From: Nelumbo lutea
Lineage: Eukaryota > Streptophyta > Magnoliopsida > Proteales > Nelumbonaceae
Assembly (NCBI GenBank): GCA_022828595.1
Contig: JAKGHH010000004.1
Coordinates: forward strand, 78,210,270 to 78,274,269
Length of the DNA stretch: 64,000 nt
Reading direction: 5' to 3'
The position numbers were made by a program, and so were the translations under genes. Below, in pieces: positions 1 through 14,200 of the stretch (positions are counted from its first letter, which is position 1; every line of letters begins with the position of its first letter). The notes under the pieces are model-generated. The model saw nothing but the letters and a program-made list of their open reading frames with translations. It made no database searches and was not told the DNA's origin.

Positions 1-65
1 AGATGCGTAATGAATGCAAGTGTGGTGGATTGGGCCGGGTTTAAGCTCAATCCAGGCCAAACCCT

Positions 66-126
66 AGGAATTGGGCCCAAGGCCCAAACCCGGGGTCAAG
101 TCTCATCTGTTTAATCCAGGCTTAGT

Positions 127-169
<43 letters not shown>

Positions 170-243
170 GGAATTGGGCCCAATGCCCAGACCCGGGGTC
201 AAGTCTCATCTGTTTAATCCAGGCTTAGTAGTGTATGTATGTA

Positions 244-284
<41 letters not shown>

Positions 285-285
285 G
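66..285. repeat. Tandem direct duplication of ~103 bp with TG/TA microsatellites
   Basis: A unit beginning AGGAATTGGGCCCAA at 66 recurs at 169. Each copy runs through the same GGGTCAAGTCTCATC segment into a (TG)n then (TA)n tract, at roughly 127-168 and 233-282. The microsatellite may have promoted the duplication. No coding potential; the short ORF across it is low-complexity. Confidence 0.8.
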
Positions 286-769
286 GGCTAGACTCAAGCT
301 ACCTAAGAACTAGGTTCAGGCCCATCTTGAGGACTAAAAATCCAAGCCCAATCTGTAAAAAATTGCGGACTGAATTGGTCCAAACTTCGATTAGGCCTGC
401 CCAAGTTGTAACCTGCAAGGATTGTGTCAAGAAAGAAGGTTACATGATCTCGTCATCCCTGCTTCCATCTCACAGAATTTTTCATTTGCCCGCTCCCCCA
501 ATAATCTCTGTCCAACATAGATGGAACAAAAGTTAAGTTTTCAGCATTGGAGTTATCTTTGATAGGGCTTCTCAAGTGCAGGAAAAATGTTAGTGCAACC
601 GGAGGGTACAGTGAAGTTTGAATTATTCAATATGAGCATGGTAACTAAAGGAAATGTAACAATAAAGTTATGGTTAAGCGAACCATCACTGAGTGGCATA
701 CCGTTGCTGGCATTAACAGGGTTTGACAGATACAGATGGAGCTCAAATCTGTAATGGACAGAGAAGCAA

Positions 770-1345
770 TGTTTTAGAAATCAACCCAAATTAGAACTGC
801 TTTGGTCACCAGTTTTTGGGTCAGTGGTTCGATCCTCCTGTCTGGATGGATTGTTTCAATTTGAAAATAAATAATAATTAAAACAAAAAAAACAATTAGA
901 AATTGTTGTTCGGGTCAACAGTTCAACTGCCTGAATCAGTGGATCATTGACCAATTTAACGGTTTTTGGCAAAAAGCGGTTCAGGGGTGAAATGAAATCA
1001 GTTGCCTGAACCATGGTTTTCAAAACCGGACTAGACCATATGGTCAGACCAGAAAACTGGAAACCGGTCAGGCATTTTACCTGACCCGTCTTTTTGGCTA
1101 AAATCCATTGATTTGGTCAGTAAACCAGTGACCCGGATGGTTGAACCATTCAAAGCATCCAACAGTTTTTAGATGTTTTTTAATTTTTTTATTTCATTTG
1201 TCAGAACGGGCTGTCCATTCAGTTCAAACGGTTGGACTGTTTGACCCATGAACCGGACCCCGAACAGTTGGTTGTGCGGTTCGGTCGTAAGAACCTTGAC
1301 CTGAACTATTTTTGTTGCAAATAATCCGACTATCTGGGTCAGCCA
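770..1345. repeat. Dispersed AAACCGG/GGTTCAAC-type repeat, degenerate
   Basis: The stretch is dense in motifs such as TTTTCAAAACCGG, GGTTTGAACC-like and ACCGGTCAG. Related sequence recurs near 22727-23005, 34398-35009 and 55925-56170. In the Helitron copies it is bounded by a short direct repeat, which suggests a small DNA transposon. Ends are not resolved here. No gene is visible in 290-2237 apart from these repeats and the presumed 3' UTR of the SUMO protease. Confidence 0.4.
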
Positions 1346-2237
1346 TACGACATGCACCGATGCATTTAAATATTTTGAACTTGGCCTCCAAAGCATATTG
1401 GGATGCGCATCTTGAAATCGTCTTTGCAATAAGGGAAAATCCATGCTGTCATAATGGATCAGCCGACAATATTATTTGTTTATCCGGGGTTGAGAAGATG
1501 ACAACATTATTGAGGTGGTTTTGGGCATTTCTTTCGGTCTGCAAGAAGCTCAAAAGACAAAAAAAATGGCTTTTCCCCGTTTGTTATCAGTATCACATAG
1601 ACCAAAAGACCCAATGATGAGCGTGCAAAAAGACTGAAAATGCCAAAAAATCAGGAAGATCCAAATGAAACTTTTGATATTTTCTGCATTGAAAATAGCC
1701 TTCCCAGCTGTTTTAAACAGCCCGGTAGACCGCAACGCGAAGCAAAGTCTCGGTCTTTAAAAACAAGACCCCAAAAGTTGAGTGAGTCCTCTCTCGTCTA
1801 CAAATGGGCAAGAAAACAAGAATCAGAAACTTGCACAAGTGACTGGAAAATGTGGAAGACAATTTAATAAAAATCATCATACGAGGAAAAGGAAAAGAAA
1901 AAACAAAAACAAAAACATAGGCCGCCCATGACAATTTACCTCTCCAACATCAGATTCGTCCTCCCGGCACCATTACTCTCACAAATACATAGAATATACA
2001 ATCCACACCATCCCACCCTCTACATCAATAATTAAGCCTTACCAGGTAGCAGGCAGTCAAGTGAACCACATGTGGAATCTCAGACCCCGTGAAAGTCACT
2101 CCAGGACCTCAACTGAACAGGAGTAAGGCATCTCCTATCATGATGAGCTCATCACTTTTCGCTTCTCCTTACCCTATTGATGCCATTATATATGTTAGGC
2201 GCTTGGTGATATCAACTTGGGTGCTCATCTTCATGGA

Positions 2238-5200
2238 TCACTCAGCTTTTAATCTCAGAATCTCCTTGGCGGTTCTCCTCCGAAAATATGGCATGTGTTC
2301 CTGCAAAATAAAAGAGGTAGGCATGGATTCAAGTTCACCCCATAGGTTTGTTAACTTTTCTTAAAGCAGAATATCCATGTTTTTCATTAAAATGTCTAAC
2401 TTGGTATTGCCCCAAGGAACATAATTGAGAACATCCAAGGGGTGATATTTGGGGAGCAATAAATGAAAAGAGAGGCAAGGAATGTTAAGTGCGTTTCAGC
2501 AACCTTAGTTTCAGAACCAACTAGTAATCATCTAAGGATGTGGAAGTACTGTGACATTAATTAGGCTTGGGCTGGTACACCCCTTTCCCCAAAAAATACA
2601 TGTAGTACAATTTATTTGGTCACTATGTTCCTCTCCTTCCCCTTGGCACCTTTTATCAGTTGCACTTCCCTCTTAATCACAACCATCTGCTCTACCAATG
2701 TGCAATGACCCAAAGCAGAAATGATGTCAGCAGCGGACAGAGACAATGAAGATGAAAGCAACAGGCATTGTAGCTCTCTCGCTTAAATTTTATCAGGTTT
2801 TATAGTTGCAAGATTGTGACCCAAGTCACAATGGTCCTATTTAAGTTAATGGAACAAGCCCTACACAAACATTCTGCATCATATCCTGTCTCAGTTCCCG
2901 TTTCACCAGTCTTCCCAGACTCCTACAGCAACCATATCCAGAATGAATCATCTATCCATAAAAAAGTGAAAAATAATCCATAAAAAATGAATATACCTTT
3001 TTCTCGGCATAACAGCTAATTTTTTTCTGCTTTCGCTAGAAACATACATTGCACTGTTTCCAGCATCAGTTTCTCAAATCAGCATTAATCTATTTGCTTC
3101 TATCTCATTCTCCTTCCGGCATCAGTTCAACTAACAATTTTTTCAAGAACATGTTTTCCTATCCAGCAGCAACTATTTCATATCAGTATGTCAGATTTGG
3201 ATACTGTAGACTACAGCTTACTTTCAGAACCACTTAGGTTGATATTTTCAGAACCACTTACAGGTAGCATATACCTCTCTTTTCACCATATGTGAGATAT
3301 CCATTAGGTTGATCTTTCAACAAATAAAATGGTCAAAAGAAGATAGCTACAATTTAAACACCCACTTAGGCTTCCATGTTTAATATTCCTATGACATGAA
3401 ACCCATTATCTATACACGCAATGGGTTATTCTCTATGTATCATTTGCTTGTTGGATATTGTACAGGGCAGTTGTTTCACAACCCACCCCTCCATCCATGT
3501 TAGAACTTATAAATTTGCACCATGTTGCTCTCAGCAATGGCACAAAGGGGTTGTGTCTTGGCTTTCGACTTGAAAAGCTTTAGTAACTACTTGTAGGATG
3601 TAAAACACTGACATGGAAAGCATTGTGCACCTGGCAAACTGAGAAGGTTTCGTAGACTACTCATGCCATCTCTTCATGTGGTAAGAAAGTTGGCATAACT
3701 TCAGCTTCCTCCAATCCTTTTTTATCAATAACACAATTCATTAATTATCACAATAAATTACAGAGAGGAAGACAAACTTTCTTATCTTCCAGCTACATCA
3801 AGAGCCCCAAGAGAGGAAACAAGAGAGAGAGAGAACAGAAAAAGAAGAAAGTTAAATTACAATTTTGCCCAGAACTTGACATCTCTATCCACCTCTTGTT
3901 TAGCTAGCCCATTAGCAAAAGAATTAGCTGATCTTTTTACCCAACTAATTTTAACTTCCATTTCTCAAACCAGCCATCTGAATTTGCTCTTCAAATTACT
4001 ACAACTCCATAAACCGCTATCTTCTTTGTTCAGCCACCCAACCACCACCTCCGAGTCCCCTTCAATTATGAGTTTTCTGATTTTCATCTCCCTAGCTTTC
4101 TGGACACCTTCCAAAACTGTGTGGATCTCAGCTCTGAGAGAGTCACCCACTCCAATTGGGCCTGAAAACATGGCCAAAACAACCCCATTCTCATCCCTGA
4201 AGACACCCCCAATCCCTGATTGTCCGGGGTTCCCTTTGCTACTTTCATCAAAGTTTAGTTTCATGAAACCCACAGGTGGGGGAGTCCAAGACACACTCAT
4301 CCCTACTTTAATCTGGGTACAGCTAGCAATCTCACCCCACTTCCTCAGCAAGTCATCTATTATTCTGTGAACAGCTCTAGGGACTTCATCCACTGAATAA
4401 CCCTTATGTGAATCAGGGCCCTCAACTCTTCAGCACCTCTCTCTACATCAGAGAAGATTTTGGAATTTCTTTCTTCCCACAAAGATCAGCATACTTCTGC
4501 CCTCAGTCCTTTCCAAATAGTCTTTCCCCTTTTCGTATGCCACCTGAAAAAATGAGCAAAAAGGTTTTACAAATTTGATGGAAGAGTCCAAGTACACCCA
4601 AAAAGAGATAAAGTTCACTCCCAAATAGACTTTGCAAATTGGCAAGACACCAGAAGATGAAAACCAATCTTCCCATCAACTTTACAAAGAACACACCAAT
4701 GAGGGGACAAACAAGTATTGGGTCTCTTCTTTTGGAGTAGATCACCAGTGTTGAATCTTTCTAGAAAAGCTTCCCAACAAAAACTACCAACCTTAGGAGG
4801 AATTGGTTTACACCAAACCTCATTAACAGGGAAAGGGGGGTTACAGGATTGGAGGGCTGGCATAGAACTTTAAAGAAAGAGGCACAGGAGAAAAAACCAG
4901 TAGGGGTGGGGGTCCAGGTTCTAGAGTCATCCTTAGTAGGGTCCAAGAAAACATTATCAAGAAGAAAGAGGAGACTCGAAATACTGTCCAAGTCAGAGTC
5001 TCTCACAGCCCTTCTAAGACCCAAATTCCAACCAAACCCAGAAATAGAAGAGGAAGGGGTCAAGAAGGAGGAAACTGGCTCATTTTTAAAATCAGGAAGT
5101 GCATACGAGGAAGGAAACTAGTCCTTAAGAGGTGCATTCCTCACCCAAGTTTGTTCCCAGAATTTTATGGAGTTACTTGAGTTCAAATAATACCTGATAC

Positions 5201-8200
5201 AAGGGGAGAAAACTTGTAATAAGTCATGAATGGCTTTCCAAGGCAAGGCGCTTGTGGTCCTAGCCAGAATTCCAGCATCCCATCCATTTAGCTCTAGCCC
5301 ATGAATGCTTACCACTATTTTGGCCCATAATTTCTCCTTCTCTAGTGGAAATCTCCACAAACATTTCCCCAAGAGTGCCAAATTCCTTTCTCTAATGTTC
5401 CCAAGCCCTAAACCACCATTGTTTTTTACTCCTGGTCACCACCTTCCAGCTTACCCTATGGTCCCTCTTCTCCTCTCCCGGTTCCCAAAGGAAGTCTCTC
5501 ATCATCTTTTCTAGCCTGTTAGCAACCTTTACTGGGATTTTGAACACTGAAAGGAAATAGATGGGTAAATTTGCTAGAGTTGCCTTAATCAGTGTTATCC
5601 TACCTCCAAGTGAAAGATAGTTCTTTTTCCAAGATGCAAGTCTCTTCTCAAACCTTTCCACCACCGGATTCCAGAAACTCTCCCTCTTTGGGTTGTCACC
5701 CAATGGCAATCCCAAGTAGTTCAACAGTCATCCTGTGACCTCACACCCTAGCACTTCTACACTCTCCCTAGTTTCTTCCTCCAAATTCACAACCACTACA
5801 CAACTTCTCAAAGTTCACCTTCAAATTTAACATTCATTCAAAAAGTAATACCACCAGTTTCAAGTTCCTAATATACCCCAAATTTCCTCCTTCACAGAAC
5901 AAAATCGTATCTTCTGCAAACTATAGGTGGGTGAGGGGGGTTTCCTCCCTTCCAACTCTCCATCCTCTAATGAGACCCCTAGACATCCTTTTTGAAAATC
6001 TCAACACTCTCATGAGCAATTAGGATTTGGTCAATAATTTGTCTTCCACACACAAAGGCTCCTTGATTTGGTGTAATGATATCTAGCAATACTTCCTTCA
6101 ATCTCAAAGATAGCACCTTAGCCAGAATCTTATACAAACTATTTACCAAACTAATTGGCCTAAAGTCCTTCTGGTGGGACGCATCTTTCTTTTTTTGGAA
6201 CCACAGCTAAAAAGGTGGAATTCACACCGGAGTTAACCACTCCTTTCCTGTGAAATTCCTCAAACACCAACAGCAGATCATCCTTCAAAGTATCCCAATA
6301 ATCTTGATAAAAAGCCATTGTAAACCCACCTGGACCTAGAGCTTTTGTTCTATCCATAAAAAAAAACAGCCTCCTTAATTTCTTCCAACTCAAACCTTCT
6401 TTCCAATCTTCTCCTATTATCAACCCCCACATATGGCCAGTCCAAACCTTCCACCCACACCCCCTACTCACAAACCTCCTTAAGATAGATTTAAAATGCC
6501 CTACAAAGGCCCCTGCAATCTCATCTTGGTGTGTAAATTCAACTCCATCCACCTCCAATTTGGAAATAAAATTCCTCATTCTCCTTCCATTAGCTAGAGA
6601 ATGAAAGAACATGGTATTCCTATCCCCCTCTTGCAGCCATTTACATCTAGATTTTTGCCCCCAACTTATTTCCTCCTAAGGTAGGCATTCCTCTAACTGT
6701 CTTCTCAGACTTCTTCTATGCACCTTGGCTGCCTCTCCAAACTCTCCCCTCTCTTCCTCACATCTAAGCTCTCAATTTGGTCCATCAAAGTTCTCTTTCT
6801 TTCCTCAATCCTTCCAAACTCCAATTGATTCCATTCCTTGATCTTTGTTTTCAAAAATTGTAATTTTTTATGGAATCCCATCCCTTCCCATTCCACCATT
6901 GGATTGCATTCACTCCACCACTCCCTTACTCTTTTAGTAAACCCCGGATGTAGTAACCACATATTTTCAAACCTAAAAGGGGAAGGTCCTCTGCTCCTTA
7001 CATATCACAATAGGCCAATAAAAAGCCATTGTAAACCCACCTGGACCTAGAGCTTTTGTTCTATCCATAAAAAAAAAACAGCCTCCTTAATTTCTTCCAA
7101 CTCAAACCTTCTTTCCAATCTTCTCCTATTATCAACCCCCACATATGGCCAGTCCAAACCTTCCACCCACACCCCCTACTCACAAACCTCCTTAAGATAG
7201 ATTTAAAATGCCCTACAAAGGCCCCTGCAATCTCATCTTGGTGTGTAAATTCAACTCCATCCACCTCCAATTTGGAAATAAAATTCCTCATTCTCCTTCC
7301 ATTAGCTAGAGAATGAAAGAACATGGTATTCCTATCCCCCTCTTGCAGCCATTTACATCTAGATTTTTGCCCCCAACTTATTTCCTCCTAAGGTAGGCAT
7401 TCCTCTAACTGTCTTCTCAGACTTCTTCTATACACCTTGGCTGCCTCTCCAAACTCTCCCCTCTCTTCCTCACATCTAAGCTCTCAATTTGGTCCATCAA
7501 AGTTCTCTTTCTTTCCTCAATCCTTCCAAACTCCAATTGATTCCATTTCTTGATCTTTGTTTTCAAAAATTGTAATTTTTTATGGAATCCCATCCCTTCC
7601 CATTCCACCATTGGGTTGCATTCACTCCACCACTCCCTTACTCTTTTAGTAAACCCCGGATGTAGTAACCACATATTTTCAAACCTAAAAGGGGAAGGTC
7701 CTCTGCTCCTTACATATCACAATAGGCCAATGGTCAAAGGTCAATCTGAGAAGAACCCTAGAGTCTAAATTCCCCCAATGTTCTTCCCAATCCAAAGAGA
7801 ACAGAAACCTATACAGGTTGGATCATATGGAGCTTTCTTGGAGATTTGACCAGGTGAATGTCTTATGGGCTAAGGGAATCTCTTTAAGTTCAAAAGCATC
7901 CACAAACCAGTTAAACTTCCTCATACTAGTTGTCACTCTTTGATTGATATTATTGGTTTCCTCCTTGAATCTTATCACATTAAAGTCCCCACCCCACACA
8001 CCAAGGACCATCTCATAGCCCTCTAATATCATCCAGCTCCTCCCATAATTCTTCTCTCTCTCTATAGTCATTTGGTCTATAAGCATTTGTGAGCACCCAC
8101 ACAAATCCATCCTCTTGCTGCTTGAACTTCAGTGAGACTGAGTATTTTCCAATTAGTTCCTCCAATCCTTCAACTACATCCCTCTTCCACATTGTCACTA

Positions 8201-11200
8201 TCCTCCCTGAAGCACCCCAAGAGAGAGCAACCACCCAACTAATTGCTCTAGCTTTCCAAACACTTCTTGCCCATCTATTATTATTAAACTCCATTCTCTT
8301 GGATTCCCGCATTAAAACAATGTTTGGGTCATACCTCTTTATTACATCTTTGATCGTAGCTCTTTTCGTCGCACTTCCTATGCCCCTCACATTCCAACTA
8401 AGTATATTCATATTCACTCCTTCCTTAGCTCCCTACTTCAACTCACCACTACTTCCCCCCTTTCCTTCTATCTCCTTTTACCTCGAAGCTCTTATCTCCT
8501 TTATTTTGAATTCCCCACAAAGTCTGCTATCATGTCTTCTCTGTTAGATCCCTCCACCACTATCCTCTCTCTATATATTCCTCTCCATTTCTCCCCTCCT
8601 CTCCTTCTCCCCTCTCAACGGATCCCTCCCCTGTTCTCTCCTCTAAATCCTTCCTCTTCGTCATGTTCTGTTCAACTTCACTGAATATTTTTTCAATAAT
8701 TTCCCATACTTTCACATTCCTATATCTTCCTTCCACCATTTCCTCACAATCCATCAATCCCTTCTCCATACCTTTATAAGACCCACCATCTTGACTGGCT
8801 ACACATACATTCCTATATCTTCCTTCCACCATTTCCTCACAATCCATCAATCCCTTCTCCATACCTTTATAAGACCCACCATCTTGACTGGCTACACATA
8901 CATGAGCTGTTGAACTTGGAATGGGAGCAGAATCTGGCACATAGGACACAGAAGCAACATTAGTAGCACAAAAAGAATTTACATGATTACCTGGGTTTGA
9001 TCGGCATGTTGGAAAAGTACACAGGACATTATTCCCAGCCTTCCTTCCTTGTTCAGAGGATTGGTCAATAATTGTCTCCCTGGGTTGGTTGAAAAGCATT
9101 TTTGTCCTTTGGACAACATGGCAAACTCTCCTCTCTACCCTTGGTTCACCCTTATTAGTATATTCCTACTCTGCCTCAGGATCTCCCAGTTATCCCCTTC
9201 TTTTGCACCCTGTACAATCTGAAATCTTGGGAATGGGTTATTCCGACTACTCTCTTTATCCCCATTTGCTTCACAAGACCCAAACTTGCTTCCATCATCT
9301 ACCAGACCTTCCTGGCCATCTGGACTATACATTTGTTTCTCCTCTAAGTCCCCCTGAAAAAGATTTGCACAATTCAGCATACCCATCTCACCCACATCAC
9401 AGTCGCCACCATCGTTCACACTTCCGATGCTTGTACCTTCGTCCGAACTCTCACCCAAATCTTTGTCGTTTACGCTACAGCACACCCAGCCTTCGTCCAC
9501 CTCCTCCCTCTCTTCATTTCTTTCTCTTGCATACCTTGGATTCGATTTCTCTGAGAAACATTGCACTGAGGTATGATTCTGCAGATTTCCGTAAGGTATC
9601 CATTGCAAACCACCCTGTTTGCCTTCTCTCCGCCACTGCAACTTCTCATCAGCAAAACTCGCGAATGAAGAAGATGATAGACCGAATTTTTTATCTACCA
9701 TCGCTGCCTATTACAAACCCTTGTTCCGACCCACGTGTGTCACTTAAAATGCCTCCCGGTTTAATGGTCAACCCGCCCATCATTTTAAGCGGCTCGAACC
9801 ATGCATTTTGCCTATTCTGTCCTTTAAGCTTCTTCGCCACATCAACAAAGGAAAAGAGGTGCGCCCTGACATTGATTAATTCAAATGAATTCGAATTTAT
9901 TTCCTTTACAGGCATGCGAGTCGTTTGGAATACCCCAGACGACTGATTAAATGCCTTATTAGTTCCTCCCTACATTTCCTTTTTGCATCCCACTATCTTT
10001 CCTCCACGTGTCCACCACCCTGCCAACTCAGCTTCGTCTTCAACCTTGGGAAACCTTCCCCAACATGACTGCTCAACTTCTGATGCCACCCACACCTTAT
10101 ACCACACACCATCTGAACAAATTTCAAAGAGCCTGGGCAATTTCTCATGTTTGATTCTGGCGGCCTTAATCTCCACGGCACCCAGATGACTTTTGCCAGT
10201 CTGCAAAAGCACCCCTTCGAAGCTCTGAACAATATGTTCAAGAACAGAGTCTCGCCAGAGGTTGAAAGGAAGACCAATAAACTTCAGCCGGGTGCATCCA
10301 TCTTGAACTGCAACTTCATTACAACTTGGGCTCCAGTTCTGGACCTGTATAATGCCTCCATCCACAACCACTGCTTTGAAGCTTAACTCCTGGTCGCCTA
10401 CATCAAGAACGGCCTTAGTTTCTGTAAACGGGAAAATCATTGCTTCATTACCAATGCCTATCTCCCCTGCAACTGCATTCAATACTTCCTTCCAATCTCT
10501 AACTCCCTTATCAGCCACTAATACCATTCTTTTTTTCCATTCATCCGTCCCTGCTCCTACCCATATTCTCTGGTGATTAGACGAGCATGCAACCACCACG
10601 CCCAGAGGCCCAAAGCCTTGCATTCTTACACTCCCTGTAGTCTCCACCATATCTCCCTCCTCCAGAGTCTTCCTTCCTTGATCCTTGGGTTTCAGACCAG
10701 ATGCCTTCACTTCCTCTGACTTCTTTCTAGCCGAGGCAACAAGAAAGGACTGCAACTCCCCCACAAAAGCCAACCACCCACTGCCTTTTCCCTTCTATCA
10801 CACAAACCATTTGTTTTCCATTTCTTCCAAAAAAAACTCAATCACTGTTATAAACCAACCTTTGTTGTTCCTTCTCAATTCAATTGCAAAGGTCTTGCCA
10901 GGAACTGACAAGGAGTTTGTCCAAACATCCTCCTTGCATGAATTAACAGCACCATCAACAAAACCTTTCACCCATACTATGGCCTCCTTCGTTAACAAAA
11001 TTGTCGCCCTGTTACTCTCTCTGACCTTCAAGACACCATTTACTTCTTCAAACTTAAAGCTCTTCGCTTCAATTGATACCTCAGGCAGCCATCTTCCAAC
11101 TACTGTGAAGTTCTTCTCCAAATGATACCTCAGCTTCCTCCAATCCTCCTTATACAATCCATCCCACGGCCTATGGAAACAATAACAGGGCCAATTTGGA

Positions 11201-14200
11201 ATGCCCTTGGCCATAGGGAAACCCAGGAGAGGCCAAGGGTTTACTCCCCCAATACACATCAATGGCATTATCCTACAATCTTTTATCATCAAGTGGCATA
11301 ATCGTACATTAATTGGAACTTTTTTCAAGTGGCTTTCATTCAAGGGAGTAGCTCCAGCCAGTAGCAGTTAACTGCCACCGTGAAATTAGCTCATCCCAGA
11401 CAAGGAAACACAATTTCCATTTTCGAGTCATCAACTATGCAGTCATGCATGAAGTTCCTGTAATGTAGATCTCTTCCCCAAATGACTAATCTAGGAAACC
11501 TGTACTTTATATACGTGATGGAAACACAAGAAGCCATGCAAATAGCCATGCATTAAAAGAAATTTACCTGCTTGAAATATAGCCCTATACCTCTGCTGTA
11601 GAAATCAGCATATTTGATCATGAACATACCACAGTCCCACCTGTCACGGAGCAGAAAAGTCTTTCACTTACACCCTGATGAACAGATGCAAATCCACAAC
11701 AGAAAGCAATATCAAGAAAGAAAATCCACAGCATTTTATCTTTTTCTTTTTGAAAAAGACAAGGCATTGTATTGTACTAAGTATAACTACAAACAACCAA
11801 GTACAAAGAGATTCTGTACATCAAGCCCATTAAGTACAGCAAAAAAACTCTATAGACACAAAAAAAAAATAAAGATTTTACTCTCCATTTGCTTACAAAA
11901 AGCCAGTCCCTGATTAAGACAAAAAAGAGATAGATTATATCCTTAGTTGACTTCAATCATTTCTTTCAAACCATGCCCAGATAATAGCTACAGCATGGAT
12001 GGCCCTTACTGCCTTGCCCACTTTGTTCATACCCCTCACGTGCCATCCCCCTCATCAAATCAATAACAGGAAAAGGGCGGTATCCTTTCCACTGTAGCCT
12101 TCATAAAATGAGACCAAACCCTGGTAGTGTATTCACATTGAATGAACAAATGATTGCTTGACTCTTGCTCCACTTCACAGAGAAGACATAAAGAACTATC
12201 CACTGTTATGCCCCTTCTCAAATCCACAGCCATTCGAGTCTTGGTCCTTTTTTTTGGTTAGTTGAGTCGTAAATAATTGTTTAACAAAACCAAGATTGGT
12301 TATTGATTCAGCCATTAATACATGGATAAAAAGTATCTTATAGGGATAATTGTATTGGTTCAACCACCAATAGGTAGGCAAAGAGTCTATTATTATTAAG
12401 CTAAATCAAACCAAGAGGACACCAAGCTGTATGTGTAAGCAGCATTATGTATGGTCAATACAAATTAGCCATAGGCACAAAATGTGATCAACCAAAAATG
12501 CTTTCCAAGAATGTAAAATATGCAAGCCTTGAGAATGGACCACTTGCTTCAACAGAAATATGAAATAAAATAGAAGGGAAGATTCTTAAAAGATACTGCT
12601 TCAAAAAAACAAAAACAGAAGTGTGTTATATGGAGTATTACAAGGTGTCCAGATAGCAAAAGAGATGAATGTTGAAAACTTTGTGATAGAAAGGGACTCT
12701 AAGGTGGTGGTGGGCTGGATAAAGAATCCGGATTCAGTAAAATGGTATTATAGAGATGAAATGAAGAAGTTCAAATGGCTAACACAACATATGAATCTGA
12801 TTATACAATGGGTGGGATGGGAAGCTAATTGTTTGGCTGATTCTTTAGCCAAGCAAGGGGTAATGAGGGATCAGTTGTTTTGGGCACAGTTATAAATCTC
12901 TTGCTGATTTTTCTTCAAGTGTGAGGCTGCACCTCGCGCCTCTCCTTGGGATGCTTGTAACTGTTATTTATTTTTTATATCAATAAAATTTCAACTTTAT
13001 TCATCAAAAAAAAAAAACAGAAGTGTTATCAAGTAGCTGAGTCAAATTAAATAGAATTAGAAAAGCAAGCTATGAAATAAACAATTTCTTCTAGTCCAAA
13101 TTTCTTTTGAAATAAACTGTAACTTCAGACAAGGATAAATATGAAAAATAAAAGATACAGAAGAAGCCAATGGTTGCTTTCTTTGTCCTGGTAATAAAAT
13201 GCTCATTACCCAATACTGACCTAGAACTTTGGAAGGGTGGACTGGAGACAGATCTAACCTTTTCTTTTCTTCTGGTACACAAAGCGAACTCTCTCAGACT
13301 CAAACTTGTGTTCTGCACTTGTTAGCCCAAGATTTTACCATTGCACCAAGCAACGGCCCCTTGTGGTAATGTCTTTTTTTTTCTGATCATTAAGAAAGAA
13401 AGTTTTAATAATATCAATTTCAAGTATTACAAAAGGTGGAATTTCCACCTTAGAGACACTCTTTATAATTTATAATTTTGCTCAGAACATTTGGTGCCTC
13501 GTTGTCCCTTGTTTGGCTAATACATCTGCCATCCCATTTGCTGATCTTCTCACCCATTTAAAGACAACATTCAGCTCCCGTGATATACTTTCTATTTCCC
13601 GGAAAGTATGTCTATAGACCCATGGGACTTGGGAGCTACCTCTTGTCCATGAAATGACCACCTGTGAGTCCCCTTCCACCTCCATGTTGTGGAAACCAAA
13701 TTGCTTAGCAAATTTTAGCCCATGGAGTAAACACATATCCCTGCTTTCAATGCATTACCATCTATTAGTGGCCCTGAATATATCGCTAAGATCTTTCCTT
13801 TCGAGTCCCGGAAAACCCTCCCAATCCCACAACAACCCTGAAAACCCCTTGTGGTAACGTCTTCATAATTTCTTTTTTTGAGAAAATTTAACCAGAAACA
13901 TCTTCATAATTTCTATCCAAGAAATCAAGTTTGGAGGTTTCATATATTTGCTAACGTATTCATAAAAAACTTTACCATACTCTATTTTATTTTGCACAAA
14001 ATAGTAAGACAGCAACCATGTTTTCTAGGATTGTTCTGCACATTATTTTTTTTATAAATAACATTTTTTATTTAAAAAGTTAAAAAATAGGATTTTTTTA
14101 AGGAGGGCTAACTGGCTAAGCTGGAGCTTAGGAAGGAGTATAGAGGAACACAAACAAGATCGCAGAGCAATTCGGAATATACTGTTCACTCCTTGGAACT

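Larger units (their letters stand above)
3718..11129 (-). mobile_element. 7.4-kb L1-type LINE in the last intron of the SUMO protease gene
   Basis: Plant L1 element in the same orientation as the host gene. In its own order it holds ORF1 with a DUF4283-like segment, ORF2 with endonuclease, reverse transcriptase and RNase H, a short 3' UTR, and an A-rich tail read as T-run at 3718-3724. It is flanked by a perfect 17-bp target-site duplication, TCAGCTTCCTCCAATCC, at 3701-3717 and 11130-11146. The 5' end starts directly in ORF1-like sequence without an obvious 5' UTR, so a small 5' truncation is likely. Both ORFs are broken (separate entries). Confidence 0.92.

Noticed and set aside
11130..11343. 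Upstream part of LINE ORF1 beginning MNESHLKK
   Set aside because: It lies outside the 17-bp target duplication at 11130-11146, so it is host intron fused by chance to the LINE frame.
11340..11480. Last exon of the SUMO protease directly after exon 8 (acceptor near 11470 giving a short ELHA tail)
   Set aside because: The conserved EHMPYFRRRTAKEILRLKAE exon with a proper CAG acceptor exists at 2238-2300 in the correct phase.
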